Positions 1-10,505 of a stretch of 32,969 bases of DNA are shown here, piece after piece; position 1 is the stretch's first letter; each line of letters opens with the position of its first letter. Below the pieces are notes generated by a model. The model had not been told where the DNA came from. It saw only the letters and a program-made list of their open reading frames with translations, and did not search any database. Origin of the DNA: Roridomyces roridus (lineage: Eukaryota > Basidiomycota > Agaricomycetes > Agaricales > Mycenaceae); the NCBI GenBank assembly GCA_029378245.1, contig JARKIF010000294.1, positions 1 through 32,969 on the forward strand. Direction: 5' to 3'. A program made the position numbers and the translations under genes.

Positions 1-336
1 GTTCCAAAGCTGAAAAAAGGGAACCTTGCTTCCATTCAACGGGGCGAAAACCTTACCCATCCCCATACCCACGCGAAATGCTGGACTTTGCCGGTCGTTT
101 GCCTTGATTACTTTCAACAAAAGAATTCCGTGTAAAAAGACTCCGACGAAGTGGCTTTGTGGTGCTCTACATATCCCATGGAGTCTACGGTCGAACCAGA
201 AAAATCACCAAGGCCTGCAACTCTTCGTAACGACATGTTCAGTCAACGAGCTACGAAGCCGGTCGGCCCCTGTCGATTCCCGGGAGCGACTATGCCAGTC
301 TCTGCGCTTACCCCCTGCGTAAGCCCGTCCAATCCT
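1..336. other. No gene recognised at left edge
   Basis: Short open frames exist on the plus strand, but none has a recognisable domain, a clear intron pattern or a convincing start. It could be the edge of a gene lying outside the window. Confidence 0.3.
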
Positions 337-621
337 TCACCGTTCTCTAGCCTCATTCTCCGCAGACTCGATCATATAATGACTCTTCGGGAAGAGGTTG
401 AACATCACCGCGATCATGTGCTCCCAGATCGAATATGTGTGGTTTGGCAAGTGGAGTCTTGTACTCTCGTCGTTTTTTCTTTCTTCTATGCTGTACCTGT
501 TCATAGCTTTGCTTTGGGTATTCTGCACGATTCTGAAAACGGTCGTTATACGATCCCAGTCGTCGTGGTCGTAGATTGATGTCGGTTTGGCAGGTTTTCT
601 ACCTATTGCATGTCGAATCAA
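337..621 (-). CDS. Possible hypothetical protein exon
   Basis: An uninterrupted minus-strand frame of about 94 codons ends in TGA at the left. A possible 3' splice acceptor (ttctag) lies just upstream, so this could be the last exon of a minus-strand gene. The composition (charged, with YDHDDWD and SIWEHMIAVMF segments) looks more protein-like than the other open frames around it. I recognise no family and see no start codon ATG at the head of the frame. It may equally be chance. Confidence 0.2.
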   Translation of the reverse strand: MIRHAIGRKPAKPTSIYDHDDWDRITTVFRIVQNTQSKAMNRYSIEERKNDESTRLHLPNHTYSIWEHMIAVMFNLFPKSHYMIESAENEARER

Positions 622-1413
622 GTGTTCCTGCTGCTAGAATCCTGACTGTATCCAGTCAACGTCCGCTCACCGCCATCGAACGAGGTAAATCAAGAGGCCA
701 CACGTAACTGACTACATATATACATTCTGTATGTTCAGGCGTGAGGATGTCTCCATGCAAATTTTCGCCTGTTCAACATCTCTCCAAGTTGCCAGCCATC
801 TTACTTGACTCAGACCTTCACAAGCAGTGTCATCATCTCAACAGCATATTTGTCCTCCTCCTGAGAGTGCACATTATTCGAGGCAATTCAACCAAAATGT
901 CGTGTTTTCTCCTCCCACTGGCCAGCCTTGGAATTTCAAACGACGGCAGCTATGTCGCTCTTATGCCGTCTTGCCTTTGAAAGTGATCACCGTTTAGTAC
1001 TCTACAGCCTCTGGTCACGGCGTCAGACGTCTGCATTGACGCAGTGACTTCCCTCTTGGTTCAACGCGCCGTTATATTTCAAAAGTCTGCAATCGTGTTT
1101 ATCTTGACCCTTCACAAAGCCGCTTGTCTTGTCTTGATGTGTGTACATTCGGTTTTATGACGCTTTATGATTATAATATTGAGTGAGTCTGTGAAGTGTT
1201 GGTATTCATTCTACGCAGGTTGTCATTTGCGTGAGCACCACTTATTCTTGAATGACATGCCAGTTTCTATGCCATTTAACTGTTGAACGTAAAGACGACC
1301 GAGGTTCCCGCAGCAAGTACATGTTCCAGTAGTGTATCCAGGGGGTGGCTGTCCGCGATGCCAACAATTACTTACCAATCAATCAATCAAATCACAACCT
1401 AATAAGGACCGCC
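622..1413. other. Intergenic, upstream of HYPK
   Basis: No coding frame here is supportable. The stretch is moderately AT-rich and ends in a strong start context (accgccATGg) for HYPK. I see no repeat or RNA gene in it. Confidence 0.4.
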
Positions 1414-1811
1414 ATGGCGAACCGCACGAATGGCCGCCCCGAGCCGAAGTCATCATGAACGGTAGTCCATCCTTGCATAAAAAAGATATCCGTACTCACC
1501 TCCACCACCAAACGTACGGCGACGGCTTCTCCTACGTCAAAGGGACGATGCAGGAGGCCTATCGCCCAGGCGGCATCCTCGAGCGTCCCCCAGTCCTGAC
1601 CCCCGCGCCCGCACTCACAAAAGCTGAACTCCAATTGGTACGTCGTGAGGACGTCGATATCATCGTACGTTGTTCTCATCCTCCGCGGTCATTCATTCAT
1701 AAAATGTCACAGGTAAATGAATTCGAGATCCCTAAAACACAGGCGGAGCGCCTGCTCGTGGAGCACAAGGGGAACGTCGTAGATGCGTTACGTGCGCTGA
1801 CGGAGTTATAG
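1414..1811 (+). CDS. HYPK: HYPK-like NatA-associated UBA protein (one frame break)
   Basis: Homologue of huntingtin-interacting protein K, a small cytosolic ribosome-associated partner and regulator of the N-terminal acetyltransferase NatA. The C-terminal half is the diagnostic UBA-like region: LTKAELQLVRREDVDIIV joins across a 48-nt intron (1665-1712, gtacgt...cacag) to NEFEIPKTQAERLLVEHKG and then NVVDALRALTEL, which matches the end of HYPK orthologues. The ATG at 1414 has an excellent context and begins MANRTNGRPEP. The following residues EVIMNG are in another frame, and one extra base near 1443 (CC to CCC) would join them. The stretch from about 1459 to 1517 is poorly explained and could hide another intron. 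Family assignment is firm; the N-terminal model is tentative. Confidence 0.75.
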
Positions 1812-2408
1812 CATGCCGCGTGTATTCGAATTCGAGTTCTTGGAACCATTAATCGTCAAGATTCTGCGGCCTTTTCAAAACGCCGTGTTGGACGAGAACC
1901 ACGGCTTGATGTCTTCTCTTTTGTTCGCAGTACGTTTAGGAGAGATCTTTTTCCTTTTGGAATACCAAGAACTCAGTGGTGTCTCAATGGTGTCTTGTTC
2001 TGAGCTCGACATTGTACCTCAGTGATAGCCAACTCTAGTCAGCCAGCCCTGAATGCCTCGGCCACGTTTTCGCGAGGCAATTTCAACCCCGCTCAAGGAT
2101 CTACATAGATATATGTAAGTGGACCTATTCCGACTCTATTCCGCGCGGAGTGGAATCCATCCTCTGTTCCGTTTGAATGGATGTTGACGAATATCTTCAA
2201 TTGTGCCCAAGCAACCCCCGCCGATCATTCAGAAGGGCCCAGACACGGGAGTGACGGCGACAAAAGCAGCCGTTCACCACGATTTGTTCAGATTTCCGCA
2301 GTCGCGCTGTACACATATACTGGGTTTGGATGAAACAATATACAATATCTATCCCTGTTTCGTACATGCACATAAATTTCATCACAGACGCGCGGGGTGT
2401 GGGAGATG
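1812..2408. other. Intergenic between convergent HYPK and hydrolase A
   Basis: Convergent 3' ends meet here. A minus-strand frame continuing from hydrolase A runs as far as 2197 and may include its true C-terminus if a base is missing near 2425. No other feature is visible. Confidence 0.35.
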
Positions 2409-3598
2409 TTAAAAACTTCTCCACGACATCATGCCACACCTGAATGCCAAATACTCAAACCACATATGCCCAAACTCCAGATTCTCCACCGCGCCCGGAG
2501 GGGAACCAACTTGAACTGATTTAGCCAGGGAATGCGCTGCCAGATTTCCTCGCCACCAATACAGCGGGATGATGGCGTCGAGATCGCCGTGGATGACCAA
2601 GAATTGGGTGCTGCGCGGTAGTTTGGCGTGCATAACCGGTAAATTCGATGCGCCCCGTCTGAATGAGGTGAGTCGAAGGGCGATTTTACTTTGAGAAGTG
2701 CTTACGGATTTCACCTGCTTCACTGGAAGAGAATCAAGACCATGGTTTAGGAAGTGAGCAGATACGCAACGCATCATTCGCTGAGGTCTACACCCTGGTT
2801 AAATTATGAAAAAAGCAGAAGACAAGAGCTGACCGTCCGGAGATTCTGGATCGAAGGAGGCGGTCGAAATCTTCTGCATTCCTAGGATCCGCAAGCCACT
2901 TTTTGTCCAGCGAGAGGTTCAAGATTAGGCCTTGCAATATCCAGTTTCTCTTGTTCCGTGAGCGGCCTGCCCAAATCAGGTAGAGGAGTAATAGAAGAAG
3001 TCCATAACGCTTGTCGCGTAAAGGAGAGCACAACGTTCCTGCGAGCACGACGTGGGGTGACTCGGAAGGGCAGAGGGGTTGGGCGGACCGATGGTAGGTT
3101 AAGAATAAAAGCTGTTGGGTGACAGTTCCTGCGAACGACCTCAAAAATGGTATTGCAATTGAGCAGCATACAGACCACCCATGGAGAACCCACAGATGGC
3201 GATTTCCTTCCAGCCCAAGCGTTCAAGTACGAAGAGCAAATCACGAGCGAGACCCTCGATTGAAATTCGTCGTCACGAGTTGCCAGTTTAGATTCCCCCA
3301 TGCCTCTAACAGGAACACAGGCTCGATTGACCTCTGGCTGTTGATCGCAGATTCCGCACTTACCTGTGATCGTAGACGAGGACTGGTATTAGGTCCATAA
3401 GTACTGGGGCGCAATTCTAACAACGTTTCAAAGTCACTGGACGCACGCGGCTCAGCGAGTGTGGCCAGACGCTCCCAGTCACCCTGGAGCGACCCCAACG
3501 CCGCCTACGCACACGAATGGCGTGGTACGGCCGATATGTTCATCCCCAAGAACACGATAACTGATCTGGGCGCCGTCCGGGTGAACCGCGTAAGGCAT
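2409..3598 (-). CDS. Alpha/beta-hydrolase A (frame-disrupted)
   Basis: Alpha/beta-hydrolase fold enzyme, likely an esterase or epoxide-hydrolase-like protein; the substrate is unknown. The start MPYAVHPDGAQISYRVLG is at 3598. In order, the pieces are a beta-strand with the motif GSLQGDWERLAT, the VLVYDHR strand, HRGMGESKLATRDDEF, the nucleophile elbow GFSMGG (about 3180) followed by an intron, TVTQQLLFLTYH, the acid segment FLVIHGDLDAIIP (about 2590) and the histidine segment FEFGHMWFEY-like (LEFGHMWFEY, about 2455). So Ser, Asp and His of the triad are all readable. The pieces lie in different frames: at least five one-base shifts are needed (near 3508, 3258, 3010, 2935 and 2550, perhaps 2425). 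The C-terminal end is uncertain. Same strand and architecture as hydrolase B, so a tandem paralogue. Confidence 0.65.
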
Positions 3599-3793
3599 GG
3601 TGGCGAAAGGCAGGGACGAGGTCGCTCGGCTACTATCTGCAACCGGACTCTGGAACAAACACCCCATTTGGAAGATCAACGTTTGAAAGTTTTGAACCAC
3701 AACGGGTGCAGTGACCGAGGACAGCGGGTACAATGGACGATTGCAGCGAAGAATACGAATTACATAGCATAGTTCAACGTTCAGGGTCCAGGA

Positions 3794-5199
3794 TTATGTC
3801 TCTTTCCCGACCTTCAAAAATTCTCTAATCAAATGCTCCCAAACGAGCGCGGGGAAATATAATGTAAAGTTGTGGCCAAAGGTGAGGGTAGGAAGCTTTC
3901 CGGGCTCAGGTCCGACCTCGACGAACCGGGCGCCGGGTATGCGCCGCAGAATTTCCTAGGGTGACAAGGATGAGATGAGATGGAAAGGGGCGGCCGAAAA
4001 ATGGTTGACGTGCTTTACTGCATTCGAAGGGGATTATCTCATCCGCTTCGCCGTGGAGAACAAGGACTGGGAGCTCCTCTGGAAGCTTCCCTAAAAGGTC
4101 ACCAAAGTCGAATAGTTGGAGCTGCACAGAATCGTTTCAAATTTAGCAAGGGACGCAGACAGAAGTGCATGCTCACCGCTTTTCGCTGTCGACCTGAAAT
4201 AATGAGCAAGGAAATTTCAGGATACTTGGCTATACGCACTGATAGTATGCAGTGACCGTGGGCTGAGAGGAAAGACTCAGTGACAAGAGGCGGGATATTG
4301 TTCAATCAGACATACGTCCCAGACATGACTCGTTGAATCATGAATTCCTGACGGGTTTTAGACGGGAATGATATCGATGCCAGAGTCCACGAACCAAATA
4401 CTGTCCGGGGCCTTTACCCACGTTTCGTCGACGGTGGATAATATTGTTCGCCGAAGTATGCGTATCGCTCCCCAGGATCGGGCGGTGTCGGTGCTGCTGT
4501 TGGTGGTTCTGGCAGGTGCTTCAAGCTGCAGGAACGTTATTGTTCTCTAATACGCGGTCGGGAAACAGCTAAATACCCATATTCTGGATCGCGCAAGACC
4601 TCCGATCGTGTAGAGGCCAGGATAACATGTGTGATTCGGAATGGCAGTGGTGTAGGATTTGTAGGCAGGTATGGGAGGACGAGTAGCTGCTGTACCACGA
4701 CCCCTGAGAATAAACATAAAAATCGATTCAATTTTCGGACGAGGCCACCCACCGCCCATAGAATAACCAAGAATGGCGACTTCTTGCCAGCCTAAATGAC
4801 TGATCAAGAAAACAAGGTCCCGAGCTAGAGTCTCCATCGTAAATTCATCGTCCGTAACGTCTGGAGGAGACTGGAATCCCCAATTGCCCTACGCAATTTA
4901 AAATCGAGGCACAGCGACATGACCTGAACAATTTACCGGTGGTCGTATACCAACACTAGATTTCATGCTTCAGAAACATGCCCGCACAATAAAAAAAAAA
5001 GGTACAAACCAGGTCTAGTCTGTGCCCACGTTGTACTGAGTCGGACCCAATCTTCGCGTGTCGAGGCCATCCCGCAAACCAGAACGAGAGGCAGCGCGCC
5101 TTGCTCCGCCTCGAAATGCCGAGCGCCAAGTACGTCATAGGCCAACACGGCGCCATCGAGAAGGACACAAGTCTTGGGCGGGCTCTTGCTGGCAGACAT
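3794..5199 (-). CDS. Alpha/beta-hydrolase B (frame-disrupted)
   Basis: Paralogue of the neighbouring hydrolase A. It starts MSASKSPPKTCVLLDGAVLA at 5199 and ends LIREFLKVGKET with TAA at 3794. Exon 2 (4937-4955) is only 19 nt and encodes the VLVYDHR strand, between introns 4956-5009 and 4889-4936. The nucleophile elbow GYSMGG is split by intron 4704-4752 and continues VVVQQLLVLPYLP. The acid segment VLVLHGEADEIIPF and the histidine segment LTFGHNFTLYFP complete the triad. One-base breaks are needed near 4873 and 4465, a further shift near 4362, and the last intron is out of phase. A hydrolase of unknown substrate; whether functional or a pseudogene depends on whether the indels are real. Confidence 0.65.
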
Positions 5200-5600
5200 A
5201 ATATGGACGAGGCAGTTGAGACCCGCTCCGCGAGTTGTGTATCCGTTGAAAAAAACGCCATATTTAAGCAACGAACGCGGGTCCAGATGCACATCGCAAA
5301 AAGTTGTGCAGCATGTCCTCAATTGCTCCCGAATTTCATTCAGCCCATCTGACTGCTCCCGGGAAGATTGTGGGTGGCGCGGATGCAATGTAATTATGCC
5401 TCGAGGCCATTGCAGCCGGGTCAGACTCTCTTAGCGGGAAGCCTTGGAAAGCAGTCATAAAAAATGCGTGGTATTGGGACGTGCTAGACGTAGGTAATTG
5501 TAGAACGTGGTATTACCGTGTATATGGATGTTCCGCCTGCCCCGGATGGTGTTCGGATACTGAGTGGTAAAAGGCATAACTGCGATGGCGCAGGGCCTGG
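5200..5600. other. Intergenic between SRP40-like gene and hydrolase B
   Basis: Holds the 3' flank of the SRP40-like gene and the promoter side of hydrolase B, both on the minus strand. No conserved frame or motif is evident. Confidence 0.4.
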
Positions 5601-7226
5601 TCAAGTGAATTTGATGCTGTGGCTCTCCATCTGTCAAAGATATGACTTGAGCAGCTCTCTCGGACAGACAAAGGACCAACGTACAGTGATTTCACCCCCG
5701 CGATAGCTTCCGCGCTTTTTCTTGTTCTTCTCCTTGCGGAACCCGGCTCCGCGGGTGACATGAGGTCGTTGTGGGCGCGCTGACCGTAAGTCATTCGTCG
5801 GCCCTGACTGTAAACCCGATGAGTACTAGTTTCACAGGGACGAAGAGAGAGTATTTCACCTTCATCTGATATCTATTGTCAATCAGTTGCCTGTGTCTAC
5901 GCTGGTCGGATCGATTCTACGGAACGGCGCATTAATTTTGCGGGGAGCCTTTCCATTTCCACCCCTTGACAGCTGCTGCGGCGGATCGGAAACTTTGACG
6001 ACCGCTGTGGGGACGGAGGCGCCACCCTCTGTTGTGCGACGCTTTTCGTCACCTGGATGTCGTCTGCGGGGGTCTCGGCGACGACGGTCCCCTTCGATCC
6101 CTTTTTCTTGGCTGGAGACGAGTCCGAGTTGGCCGAGGAGTCCGAGGATGATGACGAGTCCGAGTCGGAATCAGAGGACGATGAAGAGTCGGAATCAGAC
6201 GACGAATCTGAATCAGAGTCCGAGTCTGAGGATGATGCCTTTTTGACCGGGACAGCAGCCGCCGCAGGTACATCTCCCGCTACGCTCGGAGTAGAAAGCG
6301 TGCGACTCGAATCGCGTTCGGGTGCCTTTGCAGGTTTTCCCTCGTCGGAATCACTTGACTCATCGTCTGCAGCAAAAAAACCTCAGTTTACTGGACGCAG
6401 ATAAAAGGCACAGCAGCCGCACCTGATTCGTCACCAGAATCATCCGACGAGTCGCTCGAGCTCGAGGAATCTGCTGCAGTGGCGTGAGCAAGGTGAGTAT
6501 GTTTTCGCACACGAGCACGCACGTTGCGCGGGTTTTGATTTTACTTTAGCAGCAGCAGATGATTTCACTTTTACTGCAGGAGCCGCCGCAATTTTGGGTG
6601 CAACTTCCGATTCAGAGTCACTCGAGCTCGAGGAATCTGCTGCAGTGGCGTGAGCAATGTGAGTATGTTTCCACACACAAGGACGCACGTTGCGCGGGTT
6701 TTGTTTTTACTTGAGCAGCGACAGCAAGTGGTTTCACTTTTGCTGCAGGAGCCGCCCGCCGTGATTTTGGTGTGCAGCTTCCGATTCGGAGTCAGAGTCG
6801 GAACTAGAAGACGAGGAGGCCTTTGCCTTTGCCTTGATCTTCTTGGACTTGCTCGAGGCGGAAGAGGAGGAAGATGACGAGCTCGAAGAACTAGAGTCGC
6901 TAGAGTCGCTGCTAGAATCGCTCGAGCTGGATTGGGGACTGCCGCTTTTGTCAGAAAGAATCAGACCAAGTGAGCAGCCAGACGCACGATGTTGGCGCGG
7001 TCTTCATCAACTGCCATTCCCGTATAATATCCTCAGATGTGGTCCGTCGACGTCCAGATCCTTCAAAACGACGACGTCCTTGACCGCTTTTTCAAGGCTT
7101 CGGCAGCCTTTGAATGGTCTTTTTTCCTCAGAAACGCATGTATGAGAGTATAAGTCCCTGTGGAAATGGCAATTAGCGTGTAATGGAGGTCCGAAATAAG
7201 AGCGTACGAGCAAGAGTGCCGTCCAT
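5601..7226 (-). CDS. SRP40: Nopp140/SRP40-type nucleolar phosphoprotein (frame-disrupted)
   Basis: Serine-rich nucleolar chaperone of snoRNP and ribosome biogenesis. The ATG at 7226 opens MDGTLAR; intron 7158-7207 leads into a LisH-like helix LIHAFLRKKDHSKAAEALKK and then AVKDVVVLKDLDVDG. The middle is low-complexity Ser/Asp/Glu blocks alternating with Lys/Ala/Pro linkers (for example KIAAAPAVKVKSSAAAKVKS), the classic Nopp140 pattern. The C-terminus carries the SRP40 domain: KINAPFRRIDPTSVD, then RRMTYGQRAHNDLM, GAGFRKEKNKKKRGSYRGGE, and after intron 5631-5684 the tail MESHSIKFT with stop at 5601. One-base frame breaks occur near 7095, 7035, 6775, 6050, 5885 and 5764; the last is ATGTCACC where ATGGTCACC would keep frame. 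Identification is firm; the exact exon map is not. Confidence 0.75.
6458..6789 (-). repeat. Tandem exon-plus-intron duplication, 166-nt unit
   Basis: Two head-to-tail copies start at 6458 and 6624 with the same first bases (gagctcgaggaatctgctgc). Each unit holds a Ser/Asp-Lys/Ala coding repeat and its own copy of an intron (on the minus strand donor gtgcgt, acceptor ctgcag). The copies differ by scattered substitutions and small indels, so this is not an assembly stutter of identical sequence. Confidence 0.75.
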
Positions 7227-7419
7227 CGTGCTGGAAAAAGTTGGAGGAGTGTTACGTGATCGTAAACGGCGTAACTCCTTCCATCATCTCCGTGCATTGA
7301 AGCGGACCTTGTTTTTCACCCCAATTCCAGCCCTTCCTGGGTCGCTGGGCTTTTCTGAGGAACACTTTGAAACTTATCAGCTCTCTTGGCCTCTTGACCG
7401 ACATTTTCCGCGGGCAGAA
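7227..7419. promoter_or_regulatory. Divergent promoter between SRP40-like gene and GTR1
   Basis: Only 193 nt separate the start codons of two divergently read growth-related genes, so both promoters must lie here or overlap into the genes. No clear TATA box is visible. Co-regulation is inference. Confidence 0.4.
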
Positions 7420-8598
7420 ATGAAGAAAAAGGCAAGATAAGCGCTGCTCGGAGGCGCCGTCGACTATCCTGATCCCAAGGTCCTTCTTATGGGCGCGTCT
7501 GGAGTGGAAAGACGTATATGCGTTCTCTCATCTTGTATGTCCACGTCTACCGCCTACTTGGATGACCGACCGAACCCGTTGTGCCTAGTTCCAACAACCC
7601 GGCCTCATTAACCACGCGGTTGGGTGCGACGATAGACGTGGAGCAGAACCACGTTCGCTTTCTTGGTGACATTATTCTGAACTTGTGGTGACTGCGGCGG
7701 GCAGGACGCGTTCATGGACTCGTATCTCACGACGCAGCGGTCCACCATCTTCCAGCACGTCGGCGGCTTATCTATGTCTTTGACGTAGAGACGAACGAGA
7801 TGCACAAGGACCTCGAGTACTACCGCGACTGCCTCGAGGGACTACGGCAGTATAGTCCCGACGCAGCCGTGTTCCTCCTCGTGCACAAGATGGATCTTGC
7901 ACGCGACAGGGACGCGACGTTTGAGAAGAAGAAGAAGGACCTGCAGGAACAGAGTGACAAGGTGCAAGGGCCCGCTGCGATTCCCGTCACGGTGTTTGGG
8001 ACGAGTATCTACGACGAAAGTCTCTACAGGGTAAGCCTCAGTCGTCCAGTTGTATCCATCTACAGCGTGCAGGCCTGGTCGAGCATAGTGCACACCTGAT
8101 TCCCAATGCGGCGGTTCTCTCCAAACACCTCACCATCTTTGCTGAAGCGTGCAGCGCAACCGAGGTCATCCTCTTTGAGCGCACCACCTTTCTCGTCATC
8201 GCCACGAGTTCTCCCGCCGTCTGCGAACCTCGAGCCGACGCGTTACGAGCGCACTTCGGAGCTGATCAAGGCTTTCAAACGCTCTTGTTCCCGAGTCCGC
8301 GAGGAATTTCACGCGCTCGAGATGGAGCTCCCGCAGTTTTCAGCCGTACTGGATGAATTGACCAAGAACACTTATATCTTGATCATAGTCCATGACCCCG
8401 CCGTTGGCATGTCGCCGTCGTCCTCAGATGACTCTTGGCTAATATTTTGCTGATAGAAACTGCTGCATTGCGATTGAATGTGCGGATGGCGAGACGGAAA
8501 TTTGAGCAGCTGCAAGGGACTGACATGAGAAGAAGAACTAATCTGTACCATATAATATTCATCTGTGCCCGAACACATCAAGACCGAACGAACGCATC

Positions 8599-8602
<4 letters not shown>
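7420..8602 (+). CDS. GTR1: Gtr1/RagA-family GTPase (frame-disrupted)
   Basis: Rag GTPase that signals amino acid sufficiency to TORC1 at the vacuole or lysosome membrane. Visible in order: MKKK-VLLMGASG(.)GKTYMRSLI (P-loop), LGATIDVEQNHVRFLG, LNLW(.)DCGGQDAF (G3), YLTTQRSTIFQHVG, IYVFDVETNEMHKDLEYYRD, then FLLVHKMDL (G4), VTVFGTSIYDESLYR and the roadblock-like C-terminal half (AVLSKHLTIFAEACSATEVI, ERTSELIKAFKRSC, ELPQFSAVLDELTKNTYILI). Introns: 7432-7479 (GC-AG), 7535-7588, 8031-8072 and 8407-8456 (GC-AG). One-base breaks near 7505, 7688 (an insertion), 7767, 8098 and 8245. The stop is unclear: the literal frame runs to TGA at 8600-8602, overlapping RIB4, but a missing base would end it at 8541. 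Confidence 0.8.
7432..7479 (+). other. GC-AG intron 1 of GTR1
   Basis: The donor is AAAAAG|gcaaga and the acceptor cccaag. Splicing joins MKKK to VLLMG exactly as in Rag GTPases. No usable GT donor is nearby. Confidence 0.7.
8407..8456 (+). other. GC-AG intron 4 of GTR1
   Basis: The donor GTTG|gcatgt and acceptor ctgatag join HDPAV to ETAALRLNVRMARRKFEQL in frame. A C-for-T sequencing error in the donor cannot be excluded. Confidence 0.55.
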
Positions 8603-9425
<823 letters not shown>

Positions 9426-9474
9426 AATGCGAATGAACATCTGACGCGTCCGAAACTACTACGGTGACTCGGAA

Positions 9475-9776
9475 GCAGCTGCTGTCAACCGCTCCAGGAC
9501 AGTCAAAGATAATCCAAGCCCGAAACTTTTCGCCCCGAATTCCTTTTCGTGCCGCAGAGAATAGTCCCAGGCAGTCCACGCCTTTCGCAATGCCTTCTCC
9601 AGCTGCTCCGGCGTCTGTCGCGATTCGGACTTGTCCAGCAGCTGCTTCTGTATGTCCCGCACCACCGCTGGTGTATGGTATCGCATACGGTAGATGCAGT
9701 CGCTCCCCCATCGCTTCTGCGAGCACTTGGCCAAAATCGTGCCTAAAACCATCTCCGCATCTTTGAGAGTGACCCC
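9475..9776 (-). pseudogene. Duplicated RdRP C-terminal fragment
   Basis: About 300 nt closely matching 10533-10836, the 3' end of the RdRP gene, same orientation. On the minus strand it still reads MVLGTILAKCSQKRWGSDCI, DIQKQLLDKSESRQTPEQLE and AWDYSLRHEKEFGAKSFGLG. It keeps CCC at 9565-9567 where the parent gene has only CC, so it is in frame at a point where the parent is broken. It ends abruptly at gtgacccc|c, where the match moves to the LRR gene. Confidence 0.8.
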
Positions 9777-9777
9777 C

Positions 9778-9901
9778 GTCGAAGAAGGCGAATGTCACTG
9801 GAATATTATTGAAGCGCTGTTATCCCATGGCTGCGGGTCTCCGGGCTGGGAGTCGTAGTCCGTGAGGGTGAGGAGAGTGGGAGAAGGCGCCACAATGGAG
9901 A
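9778..9901 (-). pseudogene. Duplicated internal LRR-gene fragment
   Basis: Matches 15588-15746 in the same orientation with an internal deletion of a few tens of bases. It encodes SIVAPSPTLLTLTDYDSQPG, versus SIVAPSLTLLTLTDYDSQPG in the parent. It lies on the other side of the RdRP scrap from the LRR 3'-end piece, so the RdRP piece occupies the place of the intervening LRR sequence. Confidence 0.75.
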
Positions 9902-9964
9902 CGCTCGCGTTCCAGATCAGCTCGGATACTTGAGCTTGACGCCTTCTCACCCCGCGCGGAGGGG

Positions 9965-10429
9965 AGAATTCGCAGTAGCAACCGTGCCTCGGGCTGCTGA
10001 TCTTGTGCTCGACGTGGTCAGCGACTTCAAGCGCCATGAAGAATCAAAAAAAAACTGGTGGAACGCGTCAATTGACGCGTCGTACACGTATGATTGAGCC
10101 CGACGCACTGTTTTCTTGGGACAAAACGACAAAATTGCACGTCATTTTTGGTGACCTTGACTATTCTGTCCCTTGAATGATGTTGTCTTAGAAGAGAGCG
10201 TTGAGCAACTTGAGCTGGTGATGAGCATGGCCTGGAGGAAGTATTCGCCGTCGGAGTACCAGAAGATGCGATATCTGGACGGCCCAGCTGTGCTATAGCC
10301 CATTGCCAGCCCCGACGTGCTCGACGCAGAACAGCTGAAGGATGAGGATGTGGGAGCCATCGAAGAGCTCCAAGCCTGTTTTGCTCGGCGGTTGGTGGGC
10401 GGGCGCAGCTGCCTGGAGAGGTTGACCAT
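9965..10429 (-). pseudogene. RFA1: Decayed fragment of RPA70 N-terminal (DBD-F) domain
   Basis: Minus-strand pieces match the N-terminal OB fold of replication protein A large subunit: SHILILQLFCVEHVGAGNG, then STAGPSRYRIFWYSDGEYFL and QAML, then (another frame) QLKLLNAL and MTCNFVVLSQE, then ALEVADHVEHKISSP, corresponding to the conserved 'RYRI..SDG..FLQAML' and 'LEV.EH..KIG.P' segments. In-frame stops (TAA, TAG) and frame shifts interrupt it, and nothing resembling the rest of RPA70 follows. A putative start ATG is at 10429. It is a fragment, not a gene. Confidence 0.65.
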
Positions 10430-10505
10430 GGTGGTCGAGAGAAAGTCGCGTTTGATGGATTGCAAACAAAGAGCGCGTACTTACTTGGATACACAATTTT
10501 TCACC

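Noticed and set aside
6049..6273. Arg/Thr/Pro-rich minus-strand frame in the same region
   Set aside because: Another frame of the same low-complexity DNA. The Ser-rich frame is the one that continues into the SRP40 domain.
6057..6404. Strikingly acidic plus-strand frame rich in Glu-Ser-Asp
   Set aside because: It is the antisense of the Ser/Asp repeats of the minus-strand SRP40-like gene; TCx/GAx repeats read acidic on both strands.
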